From NCBI RefSeq assembly GCF_021190915.1, contig NZ_JAIOAP010000011.1, positions 1 to 64,000 of the forward strand: a DNA stretch of 64,000 nt. The letters are read 5' to 3'. Below the pieces are notes generated by a model. It had not been told where the DNA came from. It worked only from the letters and a program-made list of their open reading frames with translations, and did no database searches. The DNA comes from Cohnella silvisoli (GTDB taxonomy: Bacteria > Bacillota > Bacilli > Paenibacillales > Paenibacillaceae). The translations under genes were made by a program, and so were the position numbers. This document shows positions 1 through 8,783 of the stretch, piece after piece (positions within the stretch are counted from its first letter, which is position 1; every line of letters starts with the position of its first letter).

Positions 1-73
1 CCCCAAAGATCTTCTCCACCACTAATACCTTCTTCATCTCTGCTCTGGTCAATGTCACTGTCTCCTGTCCCAT
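1..73 (-). CDS. Transposase, N-terminal fragment (truncated by window)
   Basis: An ATG on the minus strand at 73-71 opens 24 codons running off the window edge. The start of the peptide reads MGQETVTLTRAEMKKVLVVE. The 'LT..E..K..VVEK' pattern resembles the start of transposases whose N-terminal helix-turn-helix begins with a 'ltm.E..r..vl..v' helix (ISNCY-type). Only the start is visible, so the IS family is a guess. The reading frame is open to the edge. Confidence 0.5.
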   Translation of the reverse strand, partial: MGQETVTLTRAEMKKVLVVEKIFG

Positions 74-124
74 AGTGACATTATCTCAGAACAGTTATAG
101 GGTGACATTATCACAGCACAACAA
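1..124 (-). mobile_element. End of an insertion sequence (ISNCY/IS1202-like or similar), cut by window edge
   Basis: The left edge carries the 5' end of a transposase gene read leftwards. Upstream of its start are two near-identical direct copies of GTGACATTATC(T/A)CAG (from about 75 and 102). Multiple short repeats in front of the transposase start are typical of IS terminal regions. The outer boundary near 120-126 is a guess because the other end is not in the window. The element sits about 150 bp in front of the first tad gene. Confidence 0.6.
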
Positions 125-143
125 CATTTTGAAAGCGTACCGG

Positions 144-172
144 TTGACGTAATTGGAAACTCATGGTATCGT
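144..172 (+). promoter_or_regulatory. Candidate sigma-A promoter of the tad operon
   Basis: TTGACG at 144-149 and TATCGT at 167-172 are separated by 17 bp. The promoter lies between the IS end and the first tad gene. Transcription would start near 180, upstream of the hairpin at 204-246. Confidence 0.45.
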
Positions 173-203
173 ATCGATACATTCAAAAAAGTTAAGCGGA
201 AGC

Positions 204-246
204 ACCGCAAATTCTGGCGTTCATACGTCGGGGTTTGCGGTTTTTT
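204..246 (+). terminator. Intrinsic terminator in the tad leader (possible attenuator)
   Basis: ACCGCAAA (204-211) pairs perfectly with TTTGCGGT (234-241), followed by six T residues (241-246). A competing small hairpin can form upstream, GCGG (196-199) with CCGC (205-208), which would occupy the 5' arm of the terminator. It lies 27 bases before the first tad start codon. It may instead be the terminator of a gene displaced by the neighbouring IS. Confidence 0.55.
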
Positions 247-272
247 GCATTTTCGGAAAGGGGTGCAAGGGG

Positions 273-1417
273 ATGACGAAGAGAGTCGTATTGGCAGTAC
301 CGCAACGGGAATACGCAGCTAAGCTAGCCGAGTACATTCGGGACGAAGAGCCGGGATGGGACATTGTATCTTTCACGCATGCAAGCGCATTGCGAAGGGA
401 ACTGCAGGATCCGAGGACAGTCGATCTGTTGATCGGACAGTCGGAGATGTTAAGAGAAGTGGCATCGTTATGCGGCAAAATCGGTAAAATCATGGCGTTA
501 GTCAAAGAGAAAGGGAAGGGCGGCGGCGAGTGGCAAGAAATCATTCAATATCAACCGTTACCCGCTTTACTTTCGGGAATAAGGGGAGGTTTGTTAGGTC
601 CCGCGGATGCTCCCCTTTCAGGATGCCAAGTACTGACTGTTTCTCGGCATCGGGTGGAACAGGCAAAACGACGTTAGCCTTGAACTTAATCCGCCAAGCA
701 GGGGAACGGAGCCTGCGGACCTTTTACTTAAACATGGAAGCGCTGAATGCGACTTCCTTGTTGTTCGGCAAGGGCGAGCCGGATAGCTTATCGCGATTGC
801 TATATAGCCTGCAGGTGCACCCCGATCGCTGGGGAGAGCAATTGGAGCAGCTTTGCCGCCATCAGCCTCAGCTGCGGACTGATTTCCTGGATGCACCGGA
901 TCATCCCGGAGAACGTTTAGCTCTAACCGCCGAGCTCTTGATGACGCTGTTGGAAAAACTTCGAAATACGGGGCGTTACGATCTGATCGTGGTCGATCCG
1001 GACTCGGGAGCGGGAGAATGGCATCGCGGGTTAATACAGGCAAGCGACAAGGTTTTATGGCTTGCGATTGATGATGCCCAGTCGCTCATGAAGACAAACA
1101 AATTGCTTCATCATTGGCAGACACATATCGGAGAAGACATTAAGAAGCTTACGTTCATTATGAATAAAGGACATGGAGGCGGAATGGTCAACCGATGGGA
1201 GTTGCCGGGCTTAGCTCCTACGGCAATTTTACCCTACATTCCCCAATGGAAGGCGGTGGATCAACCGGGCCGGCTGCTTGGTGCCCCGGCATTCTCCGGA
1301 GCAGTGGAGCAACTGTTGGATCAATTGGGAATTGGCGTAGTAAGCGTACCAAGTACCAGACGGAGAAGGGAGGAAGGGCATGGCAATCAGCGGACTCACG
1401 TTAGGGGAGCTGGCTGA
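273..1417 (+). pseudogene. TadZ/CpaE-like pilus assembly ATPase, interrupted by a frameshift
   Basis: The start is ATG 273 (MTKRVVLAVPQ), with AAAGGGG about 9 bases upstream. The first frame encodes a receiver-like N-terminal domain up to '..CQVLTV' near 641. The ParA/MinD-type ATPase domain continues in another frame with 'FSASGGTGKTTLALNL' (deviant Walker A) and runs to TGA 1415-1417. Inserting one T in the GTTTC at 639-643 would restore LTV-FSASGGTGKTT, so a 1-base deletion is the simplest explanation. CpaE/TadZ proteins localise the Tad machine at the cell pole. The ATPase half is otherwise intact, with a 'YDLIVVDPDS' Walker B-like strand. The gene overlaps tadA by 38 bp. It could be a true mutation or a sequencing error. 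Confidence 0.75.
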
Positions 1418-2630
1418 ATTAAGGGAGGCTGTCCGATCAAGGCTATCCTGGGACAGCGCCGTATCGGATGATGAGTTGCAGATGCTAATTGAGAACGAGT
1501 TATTCCGTAGAGAACGAACGCGTCAGATGACTGCGGGAGAGCGTAAATCCGCGGTTACTCGACTATTTCATTCCTTCCGCGGCTTGGATGCTTTGCAGCC
1601 TTTACTGGAAGATAACGAAATAACGGAGATAATGATCAATTCCCATAATGAAATTTATATCGAGAGACGTGGAGAGCTCCAAACCGTTAATCTCGGATTT
1701 GAAAGCTCCGAAAGATTGGAGGACCTGATCCAAAGCATGGTTGGCCGAGTGAATCGCATCGTGAACGAAGCTTCTCCCATTGTGGATGCGCGTTTGCCGG
1801 ATGGCTCTAGAGTCCATGTTGTTTTGCCGCCTATCGCTTTGAAGGGGCCAACCGTCACGATCCGCCGTTTCCCGCAGAACCCGCTTGGGATGAAGGATTT
1901 GCTGGAGATGGAAGCCCTATCGCCTGAAGCTGCGGAATTTCTTAGTCGGATGGTTGCGGCTAAATATAACTTGTTCATTAGCGGAGGAACAGGCTCGGGA
2001 AAGACGACGTTCCTCAATGCGCTTAGCCAGTGGATCCCGTCGGATGAACGGGTCATTACGATCGAAGATGCGGCCGAGCTGCAAATACGCGGGGTTCCTA
2101 ATTTAGTCTCGTTAGAAACGCGCAACGCGAATAGCGAGGGCAAAGGGCAGATCGGCATTCGCGAGCTGATTCGCGCATCGCTGCGCATGCGTCCTAATCG
2201 AATCATTGTCGGAGAAGTTCGGGGTGCGGAGGCGCTCGATATGCTGCAGGCGATGAATTCCGGCCATGAGGGAAGCCTCTCAACGGGGCACTCGAATGGA
2301 GCGAGGGATATGATTTCCCGGCTGGAGACGATGGTGCTTAGCGGAGCGGACTTGCCTGTAGCGGTCGTTCGGCAGCAGATTGCGTCAGCGGTAGATATCA
2401 TAATTCATTTGAGCCGTTTCCGTGATTCGACGCGTCGGGTAGCGGAAATTTGCGAAGTCACGGGAATCCGTGACGGTGAAGTCGAGCTGAGCACGTTGTT
2501 CCGTTTCGAAGAAGAAACGGAATCGGAAGGGCGGATCGTCGGTCGGCTGATTCAGCTTGAACAGCTCCGAGATACGCGCAAGCTGCGGGATGCGGGGATA
2601 TTCAGGGGGTCTGCCGATGCCGGACTATAG
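1380..2630 (+). CDS. tadA: TadA/CpaF family secretion ATPase
   Basis: Hexameric ATPase that powers assembly of Tad/Flp pili at the inner face of the membrane. The 416-residue protein has the family's helical N-terminal region, then 'DNEITEIMINSHNEIYIERRG' strands. Walker A GGTGSGKT is at about residue 202, the 'TIEDAAELQI' Asp-box follows, and the Walker B-like 'IIVGEVRGAEALDML' is near 275, with a downstream histidine box (GHEGSLSTGHSN). The ATG at 1380 has a GGGAGGAAGGG ribosome site. It overlaps the end of the CpaE-like gene and the start of tadB, which points to translational coupling. Length and motifs are complete. Confidence 0.95.
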   Translation: MAISGLTLGELAELREAVRSRLSWDSAVSDDELQMLIENELFRRERTRQMTAGERKSAVTRLFHSFRGLDALQPLLEDNEITEIMINSHNEIYIERRGELQTVNLGFESSERLEDLIQSMVGRVNRIVNEASPIVDARLPDGSRVHVVLPPIALKGPTVTIRRFPQNPLGMKDLLEMEALSPEAAEFLSRMVAAKYNLFISGGTGSGKTTFLNALSQWIPSDERVITIEDAAELQIRGVPNLVSLETRNANSEGKGQIGIRELIRASLRMRPNRIIVGEVRGAEALDMLQAMNSGHEGSLSTGHSNGARDMISRLETMVLSGADLPVAVVRQQIASAVDIIIHLSRFRDSTRRVAEICEVTGIRDGEVELSTLFRFEEETESEGRIVGRLIQLEQLRDTRKLRDAGIFRGSADAGL

Positions 2631-3357
2631 CCATTATCGTCTGAACAAATACGAGAAGCTGTGGGCGATCGGCGTTGGGTGTACTTTCTGCTTCATGGCG
2701 ATTTGGCTAATGTACCGGCACTACTTTATCGCATTCGCAGCGGCTCCAATTGGTTTGTTATATCCACGACGGTATGCGAAGGTATTGTGCGGTAAACGCC
2801 GAGATAAGCTGCGGCAACAATTCAAAGAAGCGCTTCAGGCGTTGTCTTCGCTTCTCTCGGCGGGCAGAGCGGTTGAGAACGCGTTTATGTCGCTGGAGAA
2901 TGATTTGGTCCTTCTCATCGGAGATTCTCGATCTGACTTGATCATGGAATTAAGGGCCATTACGAATCGAATGGGCAATGGGGAAACGCTTGAGGCAACC
3001 TTGCAGGATTTTGCGCAACGCTCGGATTTGGAGGAGGTGAGGAACTTCGCCGACGTAATTACGATTTGCAAAAGAGCGGGAGGAGATTTGGTCGAAGTTG
3101 TCCGAAGAACCTCGCAGCTTATTGGCGAGAAAATGGAGGTTGAGCTTGAGGTTTCCGTTCTCGTTTCCCAGAAGAAATTCGAGTCGCGGATTATGATGGG
3201 GATGCCTTTCGTCTTCGTCGGAGTTCTCGGATTTATTGCAGGGGATTATATGGAACCTTTGCACGAAGGGATGGGACTCATTCTGTTAACGGTATGCTTG
3301 CTTCTATTGTTGGTCTGCAACTGGTGGATGTTTCGGATCATGGATATCAAGCTATGA
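2617..3357 (+). CDS. tadB: TadB-like inner-membrane platform protein (type II secretion F domain)
   Basis: One of the two GspF-type platform proteins that convert TadA ATPase action into pilin extrusion. The chosen start is ATG 2617 (MPDYSHYRLNKYEK), preceded by CAGGGGGT and overlapping tadA by 14 bp. It has an N-terminal membrane segment pair (about residues 14-50) and a cytoplasmic helical bundle with 'FKEALQALSSLLSAGRAVENAF' and 'ICKRAGGDLVEVVRRTSQLI'. Two C-terminal membrane helices follow. The 246-residue length fits Gram-positive TadB. The stop overlaps the start of tadC (ATGA). Confidence 0.88.
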   Translation: MPDYSHYRLNKYEKLWAIGVGCTFCFMAIWLMYRHYFIAFAAAPIGLLYPRRYAKVLCGKRRDKLRQQFKEALQALSSLLSAGRAVENAFMSLENDLVLLIGDSRSDLIMELRAITNRMGNGETLEATLQDFAQRSDLEEVRNFADVITICKRAGGDLVEVVRRTSQLIGEKMEVELEVSVLVSQKKFESRIMMGMPFVFVGVLGFIAGDYMEPLHEGMGLILLTVCLLLLLVCNWWMFRIMDIKL

Positions 3358-4196
3358 GCGCTTGGTTGTTACGGGCAATTGTAGCGGGATTGTTTGTTTT
3401 ATATGCAGGACTGGCGGTTCAGACGCTACGCACGAAAAGGAGTAGCCCGCCTCGTCTTCATATCGATCCTTTCGTCGCCCTCCTCTTATATCGTCCGCTT
3501 TTAGAGAGAGTACAGCCTATGCTGCAAAGGCAGAGAATTTCACTGGCTTTATTGCACGGCGGAGTTTGCGATCGCGAGAGGTTGCTCGGCTGGGCTGCCG
3601 AAAGTCTAGGCCTTTCTTATATCGTATTGCTGCTTTCTGGTGTACTCGCCGTTATGGCCGGTAATTCTTCATTGTTTTTCATGGGTATCGTTATTGCGTG
3701 CTGCCTTCCGGTATTACGAGCCAAAGAGCTGAAGAGAAAGGTGGATACACGTCGTCTGAGCATCGTGATGGAACTTCCCGAGTTGCTTAGCCGACTGCTG
3801 TTAATGGTTAATGCAGGCGAGAATGTGATGCGGGCGTTGGCCCGTTCGATTGAACAGAAGCAAGGTGACGGGAATCCCCTATATGTTGAGTTAAGCGCAG
3901 CTATGGAGAGGATGAAACGAGGAGAAAGTTTATCCGTCGCCCTAGAAGAAATGGGCCGCAGATGCGCAGTGCCGGAGGTGAAATTGTTCGCTACAACGCT
4001 CTTGATTAACGCGCGAAGAGGGGGAGAAGCCTTCGTTCCGGCATTAAGGGAGCTAACCCGGCAAATGTGGGATAAAAGGAAAGCGATCGCCCGTACGCTA
4101 GGTGAACAAGCTTCCTCGCGCCTCGCTTTTCCGCTTGCGATCGTATTTTTGCTGATCATGGTATTAGTCGGGGCACCAACGATGCTGATGATGTAA
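3354..4196 (+). CDS. tadC: TadC-like inner-membrane platform protein (type II secretion F domain)
   Basis: The second platform protein of the Tad system, 280 residues. The chosen start is ATG 3354 (MSAWLLRAIV), which forms ATGA with the tadB stop. There is a membrane helix at the N-terminus, a pair around residues 85-120 and one at the C-terminus (LAFPLAIVFLLIMVLVGAPT). The GspF core is visible as 'ELPELLSRLLLMVNAGENVMRAL' and the paired 'LFATTLLINARRGGEAFVPAL'. It is co-transcribed with tadA and tadB, and the pilin gene follows after 24 bp. Confidence 0.87.
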   Translation: MSAWLLRAIVAGLFVLYAGLAVQTLRTKRSSPPRLHIDPFVALLLYRPLLERVQPMLQRQRISLALLHGGVCDRERLLGWAAESLGLSYIVLLLSGVLAVMAGNSSLFFMGIVIACCLPVLRAKELKRKVDTRRLSIVMELPELLSRLLLMVNAGENVMRALARSIEQKQGDGNPLYVELSAAMERMKRGESLSVALEEMGRRCAVPEVKLFATTLLINARRGGEAFVPALRELTRQMWDKRKAIARTLGEQASSRLAFPLAIVFLLIMVLVGAPTMLMM

Positions 4197-4220
4197 ATTT
4201 GTTAGAGAGGATGAACTAAG

Positions 4221-4418
4221 ATGACGAACTTGTTTCAATTGGGAGTAAGGGCAATAGGCTCATTATGGAGAGACGAGAAAGGGATCGGAACGCTGGAAAT
4301 CGTACTCATCGCGGCAGTGTTGATAATGGTCGCGCTATTTTTCAAGGACTGGATTATGGACTTTCTTGGAAGCCTGATGGACTCCGTTGAAGGCAAAGCA
4401 AACACCATATTCAAATGA
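4221..4418 (+). CDS. Flp1-type type IVb pilin
   Basis: A 65-residue protein with the pilin signature: a short charged N-terminus, the processing region 'DEKGIGTLEIV' with Glu five residues after the glycine, then one hydrophobic helix (LIAAVLIMVALFFKDWI). This matches the Flp1-like family of Gram-positive Tad loci and is probably the major fibre subunit, cleaved by the prepilin peptidase encoded at 8289-8774. The ribosome site is GAGAGGATG about 10 bases before the ATG. Its stop overlaps the next start (ATGA). Confidence 0.85.
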   Translation: MTNLFQLGVRAIGSLWRDEKGIGTLEIVLIAAVLIMVALFFKDWIMDFLGSLMDSVEGKANTIFK

Positions 4419-5122
4419 AAAATGATATGGACGATATTCGATCGGATAAGGATGGTTTGTGGGGAAACAGAGAGGGCTCGATTTCCTTGGAAGCATCGAT
4501 GGTGTTCCCTTGGGTTCTCATGATGACCTTTCTGTTGCTGTTGTTTTCCTTGTTCATCTCGCAGGGGGCCATACTCTACTACAGCAGTTCGATTACGGCG
4601 GAACGGACAGCATTCGTCTGGTCGAACTCGGGGAAGGACGCACTTACAGGTGCTTACCCTCAGGGTCAATACGATGGATTGTATTGGCGATTATTCGATG
4701 ACAGCCTAGTCCAAGGATTATTCGGTTTGGCGTCAGGGAACTACAGCACGAGCATCGAGATTCGCCATGGAATGGAGGGAAGCCAAGGTTCGTCAGCGGA
4801 GGACAAGCTTAGGAAAATAGGATCCCAAACGGCCACAGTCCATCGTCTTGGGATAGGCGGCATAAGCTACCGTAACATCGGGGTTAAACGGGAAATCGAA
4901 GTGAATATGACAAGCGTGTGGCTTGCCAAGCCTCTGACTTGGTTACGCGGGGAGGATGCAGCAACAGCAGCAGTGGCCGCATTGGTCGTTGAGCCGACGG
5001 AGTTTCTACGTTCTTTCGATTTGGTTCGGTACTATGCCTCGAAGATGAAGGCGGCACCGGGCGGGGCTGCGGCTTGGCGCGATAAAGCAGGGGCTATTCT
5101 CCGAAAGCGCGGTCTTAAATGA
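4415..5122 (+). CDS. TadE-like pseudopilin
   Basis: A 235-residue protein with an N-terminal processing-like segment 'REGSISLEASMVFPWVLM' followed by a long hydrophobic helix to about residue 50. The rest is an extracellular domain. This is the layout of TadE/TadF minor pilins, which seed or regulate pilus assembly. It starts at the ATGA overlap with the Flp pilin gene. No recognisable domain is seen in the last 150 residues. Assignment rests on the helix and the locus. Confidence 0.75.
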   Translation: MKNDMDDIRSDKDGLWGNREGSISLEASMVFPWVLMMTFLLLLFSLFISQGAILYYSSSITAERTAFVWSNSGKDALTGAYPQGQYDGLYWRLFDDSLVQGLFGLASGNYSTSIEIRHGMEGSQGSSAEDKLRKIGSQTATVHRLGIGGISYRNIGVKREIEVNMTSVWLAKPLTWLRGEDAATAAVAALVVEPTEFLRSFDLVRYYASKMKAAPGGAAAWRDKAGAILRKRGLK

Positions 5123-5132
5123 TTTTACTAAG

Positions 5133-7358
5133 ATGGCGATGGAGGGATCAAAAATAAAGACGAAGGGTACGGCTGGTTCGGTATCGATCTATTTTATCGT
5201 CATGACCGCCGCTTTTGTTTTGCTTACGGCACTGCTTATCGACTTTGCTCGGGTAGCCGCATTTCGCAAGCAAGCGGAGCTGGCCGTTAAATCGGGTGTC
5301 CGGTCGGTACTCTCTTCCTATGATCCAGTTATTTACGATCGTTATGGATTGTTTATCAGAGGCGGGGAGTCCGCAAATGAGCTATTTCTGGAGACGTTAA
5401 AAGGGAATGCGGCCACTTTGGGCGATGGAGCATTTAACTTCCTGGACACCGAATGGGAGGAAACGGATGTCACGGAAAGTCGCCCGTTAGCTGCCCACGA
5501 CGTATTCCGCAGACAAATACTAGAAGAAATGAAATATAAGGCTCCGATAGATTTAGCTCTTGAGATGGCCCAGCGTTTTCGCGGAGTGTCGGGGGCTATG
5601 AAAGAAGCGTCTGCAACGGTCGATCTCTTGGAAAGAATGCGCAAAGCTTACGATCGCCGCGAATCCGCATTGGATGAGGTTTTAGCTGCCCAACGTCGGT
5701 ATGGGGAAAAAATTAAACGACTGCTTTCGCCGGAAGTTCCATATCCGCCAAGGCATCTCAGTCCAAGCGAGCCAGTGGGGGATGTCCGCACAATCGTAGA
5801 TATCGCGGTTCAATATGAAGACTACGTGAGCAAACGGCAAGACGATGAAACGAGAAGAGAAGCCCAACGCCAGAGAGAGGAAGAGATTGGCGAAGCGGAC
5901 GGTCCCCGCTATGAAGCTGAAGTTGCGGCTTATGAATCAGGAGCGGTTTCCTTGGCTTCTCGTTTAAGCGAAAGTTCGACTGCGATACGCGCGTTATCCG
6001 AGGTCGGCGGGGAAGAAGCGATTGAAGCTTACCTCAAGGCTAAGGAGGCCAACGATGAAATGCGGGCGATCGTTGAACAAGCCAAATCGGTGCCGCCCGC
6101 ATCCTCCGACATCGAGTTTACGGAACCCGGATCAACCGTTGGCGCAAATCAGGTTGAATCTATGGCAGAACTTCGAAAGACGGCTGAGGAGCTTATTCTA
6201 GATGAACGGTTTTTCGAGGAATACGATGCGGAAATCAGGCATCAGCAAGCACAAGGACAATTGCTTGCTGGCGAGGCTGCGGCCTTTTCCTCACTTGCCT
6301 CCTCCGTGCCTGGATCCACCGGAAGAGGAGAGGCTGTGCGCAGTGGAGTTGATCATTTGCAGAGCACTTATTCCGAATATGTTCGTGACTATGGTCCGAA
6401 CGGTTCGGTCTGTTCTAATAGGGCAGCGACTCTGCAAGCTCATCGATCCTACGATCGGGAACGCAAGCAGGAGGAGCAAAAAGCCAAGTTAGCCTGGGGC
6501 GGCGCGACTCATTTCATGGGGACATTAGCAGGAGTATCCGGTTCTGAGGAAGAGAAGGCGGATTTCGAGCAAGTGGGTAAGCTCTATCAAAGCAACAGGG
6601 AGTGGAATCAGACCGAGGAGGAACAAGCCAAAGCTGAGTCCAAGAATGATCCGTCCGAGGGAAGGGACGAAGCGATGTCCGCATCCAATCGTTTAATGGA
6701 TATTCTCCAAGGCTCATTATCAGGTGCCAGAGACCAGTTTTATTTCTCGGAATATACGATATCAAGGCTGTCTCATTACGATCCGGTTCTCGTTAAGGAG
6801 ATGCTGCACGGAGGAGAAGCGCCGCTTCATATCGATCAACAGGAAGCGGAATATATTTTGTATGGGTTGAATAACCCTTCGGCGAATATAGCTGCCGCAT
6901 ATGGCGAGGTATTTGCTTTTCGTTTGGCCATACGGACGATGGAAGGTCTTATTGAATGCCGTACGATGGGACATCCGCTTCTCGTGTTGGCTGCAGCGCT
7001 AGTCTATGGTATTCGTAACGCTCTGCTGGATCTGAATCTTTTGGTAGAGAAAGGGACGGTTCAACTTTCCAAATATATTAAAGTAGATACCGTTTATACC
7101 GATTATTTGAGGCTGTTTATGCTTACTCATGGCGGCTCCGCCAACCATCTTGCAAGAATGATAGCGGTAATGGAGCACGCTTCCGGGTTGTCCTTTCGCG
7201 GAGCTTATACTTATGCGAGCGGGGAAGGAACGGCTTCCGTAAAATTGTGGTTTTTCCCTGGTTTGCTGAAGGTAATGGAAAGGTACGGCAATTTAGGAGG
7301 AACGGTAAAGGGGAACCGTTATGAAGCAACATATACCGCCGATAGCTCCTACCAATAA
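5133..7358 (+). CDS. TadG-like / DUF5702-type protein of the pilus locus
   Basis: A 741-residue protein with a short basic N-terminus, one hydrophobic helix (VSIYFIVMTAAFVLLTALLIDFARV, residues 18-42), then a long charged, mostly helical extracellular region rich in Glu, Ala, Lys and Arg with likely coiled coils at about 160-400. The segment 'KQAELAVKSGVRSVLSSYDPVIYDRYGLF' after the helix is characteristic of the large TadG-like proteins of Firmicutes Tad loci. The start is uncertain: ATG 5133 has no clear ribosome site, and ATG 5139 is possible. It overlaps the next gene by 38 bp. Confidence 0.7.
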   Translation: MAMEGSKIKTKGTAGSVSIYFIVMTAAFVLLTALLIDFARVAAFRKQAELAVKSGVRSVLSSYDPVIYDRYGLFIRGGESANELFLETLKGNAATLGDGAFNFLDTEWEETDVTESRPLAAHDVFRRQILEEMKYKAPIDLALEMAQRFRGVSGAMKEASATVDLLERMRKAYDRRESALDEVLAAQRRYGEKIKRLLSPEVPYPPRHLSPSEPVGDVRTIVDIAVQYEDYVSKRQDDETRREAQRQREEEIGEADGPRYEAEVAAYESGAVSLASRLSESSTAIRALSEVGGEEAIEAYLKAKEANDEMRAIVEQAKSVPPASSDIEFTEPGSTVGANQVESMAELRKTAEELILDERFFEEYDAEIRHQQAQGQLLAGEAAAFSSLASSVPGSTGRGEAVRSGVDHLQSTYSEYVRDYGPNGSVCSNRAATLQAHRSYDRERKQEEQKAKLAWGGATHFMGTLAGVSGSEEEKADFEQVGKLYQSNREWNQTEEEQAKAESKNDPSEGRDEAMSASNRLMDILQGSLSGARDQFYFSEYTISRLSHYDPVLVKEMLHGGEAPLHIDQQEAEYILYGLNNPSANIAAAYGEVFAFRLAIRTMEGLIECRTMGHPLLVLAAALVYGIRNALLDLNLLVEKGTVQLSKYIKVDTVYTDYLRLFMLTHGGSANHLARMIAVMEHASGLSFRGAYTYASGEGTASVKLWFFPGLLKVMERYGNLGGTVKGNRYEATYTADSSYQ

Positions 7359-8292
7359 AAGCAGACATTCCATATTCGCGGCGGGCGGCGGAGTAACATT
7401 GGAAACGGCGTTAGTGATGCCGATCTTCTTGATGTTTGTTTTTTTCTTGATTTTCATCGTTCAAACAGCCGTCATTTCAATGGCTTTGCACGGAGCGCTG
7501 TCTCAAACCGCACGACAAGCTGCATCTGCTTGGTATCCTATTTCTCTTGGAGTAGAGCAAGCAAGAGCCTCCGAAGTTATCCAACAAGTCGAACATTGGA
7601 ATGACAAATGGCAAAAGGTTGGCGAAACCGTTAACGAGTACGGAAATTGGTTACCTTCCCCGATGAAGGAATGGGCAGAGCAAGCTGCGAGCGGTTCTTT
7701 TTCGTTGGAGCAGCAATCTGCCAAGTTCGCTTTCAGCCAGCTAATGGGGCAATTTGTTGATCAACGCGTACTGGATGCCAACAGAATAACCGTATCTTCG
7801 GTAGGTTTGCCTGATGATGAAGATAAGAATAATGCCTATTTAACTCTTGAAGCCGAATACGTTCTGCCTTACCAAGTCCCTTTACTGGGCCGTAAGCTGG
7901 TGCTTCGCGAATCCGCTCGGGAGCGGGTATGGATAGGCGGCAGTCCCTCCATATCCCGAATCGAGAAGGAGGGAAAGGAACCCTTTAACGTTACCTTCGT
8001 GTCGTTGGAACCTAATCCGGTTAAGCCGGGGCGCAAGGCGACGCTTGTCATCAGAACGAAACCGGGTACAGTAGTTGATCTGTCCATTGTATACAAGAGC
8101 GGATTAAGCCAAGCGAAGCACTTGGGCAGCGCCAAGGCGGATGCATCGGGACTCGTATCCTGGACCTGGCATGTGTCGGGCAGGACTACCCCGGGGCAAT
8201 GGAGCTTGCAGGTCGCGAATGCGGATGGCGGAGAGTGGCAGCAGTCGTTCCAAGTGGCAGGGAAAAGTTTGCCGAAGGAGGATGGGAAATGA
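7321..8292 (+). CDS. Second TadE-like pseudopilin with C-terminal Ig-like domain
   Basis: A 323-residue protein. Residues 20-55 form a TadE-type segment (GGGVTLETALVMPIFLMFVF and following), with Glu in the processing region. The middle is helical. From about residue 220 a beta-rich stretch 'LEPNPVKPGRKATLVIRTKP' through 'GLVSWTWHVSGRTTPGQWSL' looks like an Ig-like fold. ATG 7321 has AAAGGGG six bases upstream and lies inside the preceding gene. The stop overlaps the peptidase gene start (ATGA). The adhesion-like tail suggests a tip or surface role, which is inference. Confidence 0.7.
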   Translation: MKQHIPPIAPTNKSRHSIFAAGGGVTLETALVMPIFLMFVFFLIFIVQTAVISMALHGALSQTARQAASAWYPISLGVEQARASEVIQQVEHWNDKWQKVGETVNEYGNWLPSPMKEWAEQAASGSFSLEQQSAKFAFSQLMGQFVDQRVLDANRITVSSVGLPDDEDKNNAYLTLEAEYVLPYQVPLLGRKLVLRESARERVWIGGSPSISRIEKEGKEPFNVTFVSLEPNPVKPGRKATLVIRTKPGTVVDLSIVYKSGLSQAKHLGSAKADASGLVSWTWHVSGRTTPGQWSLQVANADGGEWQQSFQVAGKSLPKEDGK

Positions 8293-8774
8293 AAATAGAG
8301 GTGCTGGTTGCGGTAAGCCTCTTGTTGATTTCGGCTTGCTGGACGGATTTAAGGCGAATGCAAATACCTAATGGATTAACGGTATTATTTGCCGTCGGAG
8401 GTTTTCTGTATCAACTATTCATTCACGGGATGGCTGGATTGTGGTGGGCGTTGGGCGGCGTGTTAACAGGCATGGTCCCTCTATTCGTCATGAACCGTTT
8501 CGGGGGAATCGGAGGCGGGGACGTCAAGTGGTTCGGGGCGTTCGGAAGCTGGATGGGCGCATTATTAACGTTGGAGCTTCTCGTAATCTCGATTCTTTTT
8601 GCCGGAGGAATCGCGGTTGCGCTGTTGTTGCTCCGACTTCCGGGTTTGCAGGCGATAGGGAAACGGTTGAAGTGGCCTTGGGGTCCCCATCCGTTAACGA
8701 TTGGGAGAGGGGCGAGATTTCCTTTTATGCTGGCGGTTGCTCCAGGGTTCATTACCTTATTGGGGAAAGGGTAG
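8289..8774 (+). CDS. Prepilin peptidase (A24 family, TadV/CpaA-like)
   Basis: Membrane aspartyl protease that cleaves the Flp pilin and TadE-like pseudopilins. It is a 161-residue, 5-6 helix protein without the methylase domain, as usual for TadV. The two catalytic aspartates are seen in 'CWTDLRRMQIPN' near the N-terminus and 'GGIGGGDVKWFGAFG' (GxGD motif) near residue 75. The start ATG 8289 overlaps the preceding stop and is preceded by GGAGGATGGG. Confidence 0.88.
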   Translation: MKIEVLVAVSLLLISACWTDLRRMQIPNGLTVLFAVGGFLYQLFIHGMAGLWWALGGVLTGMVPLFVMNRFGGIGGGDVKWFGAFGSWMGALLTLELLVISILFAGGIAVALLLLRLPGLQAIGKRLKWPWGPHPLTIGRGARFPFMLAVAPGFITLLGKG

Positions 8775-8783
8775 GGATAACAT

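Noticed and set aside
1655-2401. Long minus-strand open frame antisense to tadA
   Set aside because: It lies wholly within the conserved tadA sequence and encodes no recognisable domain.
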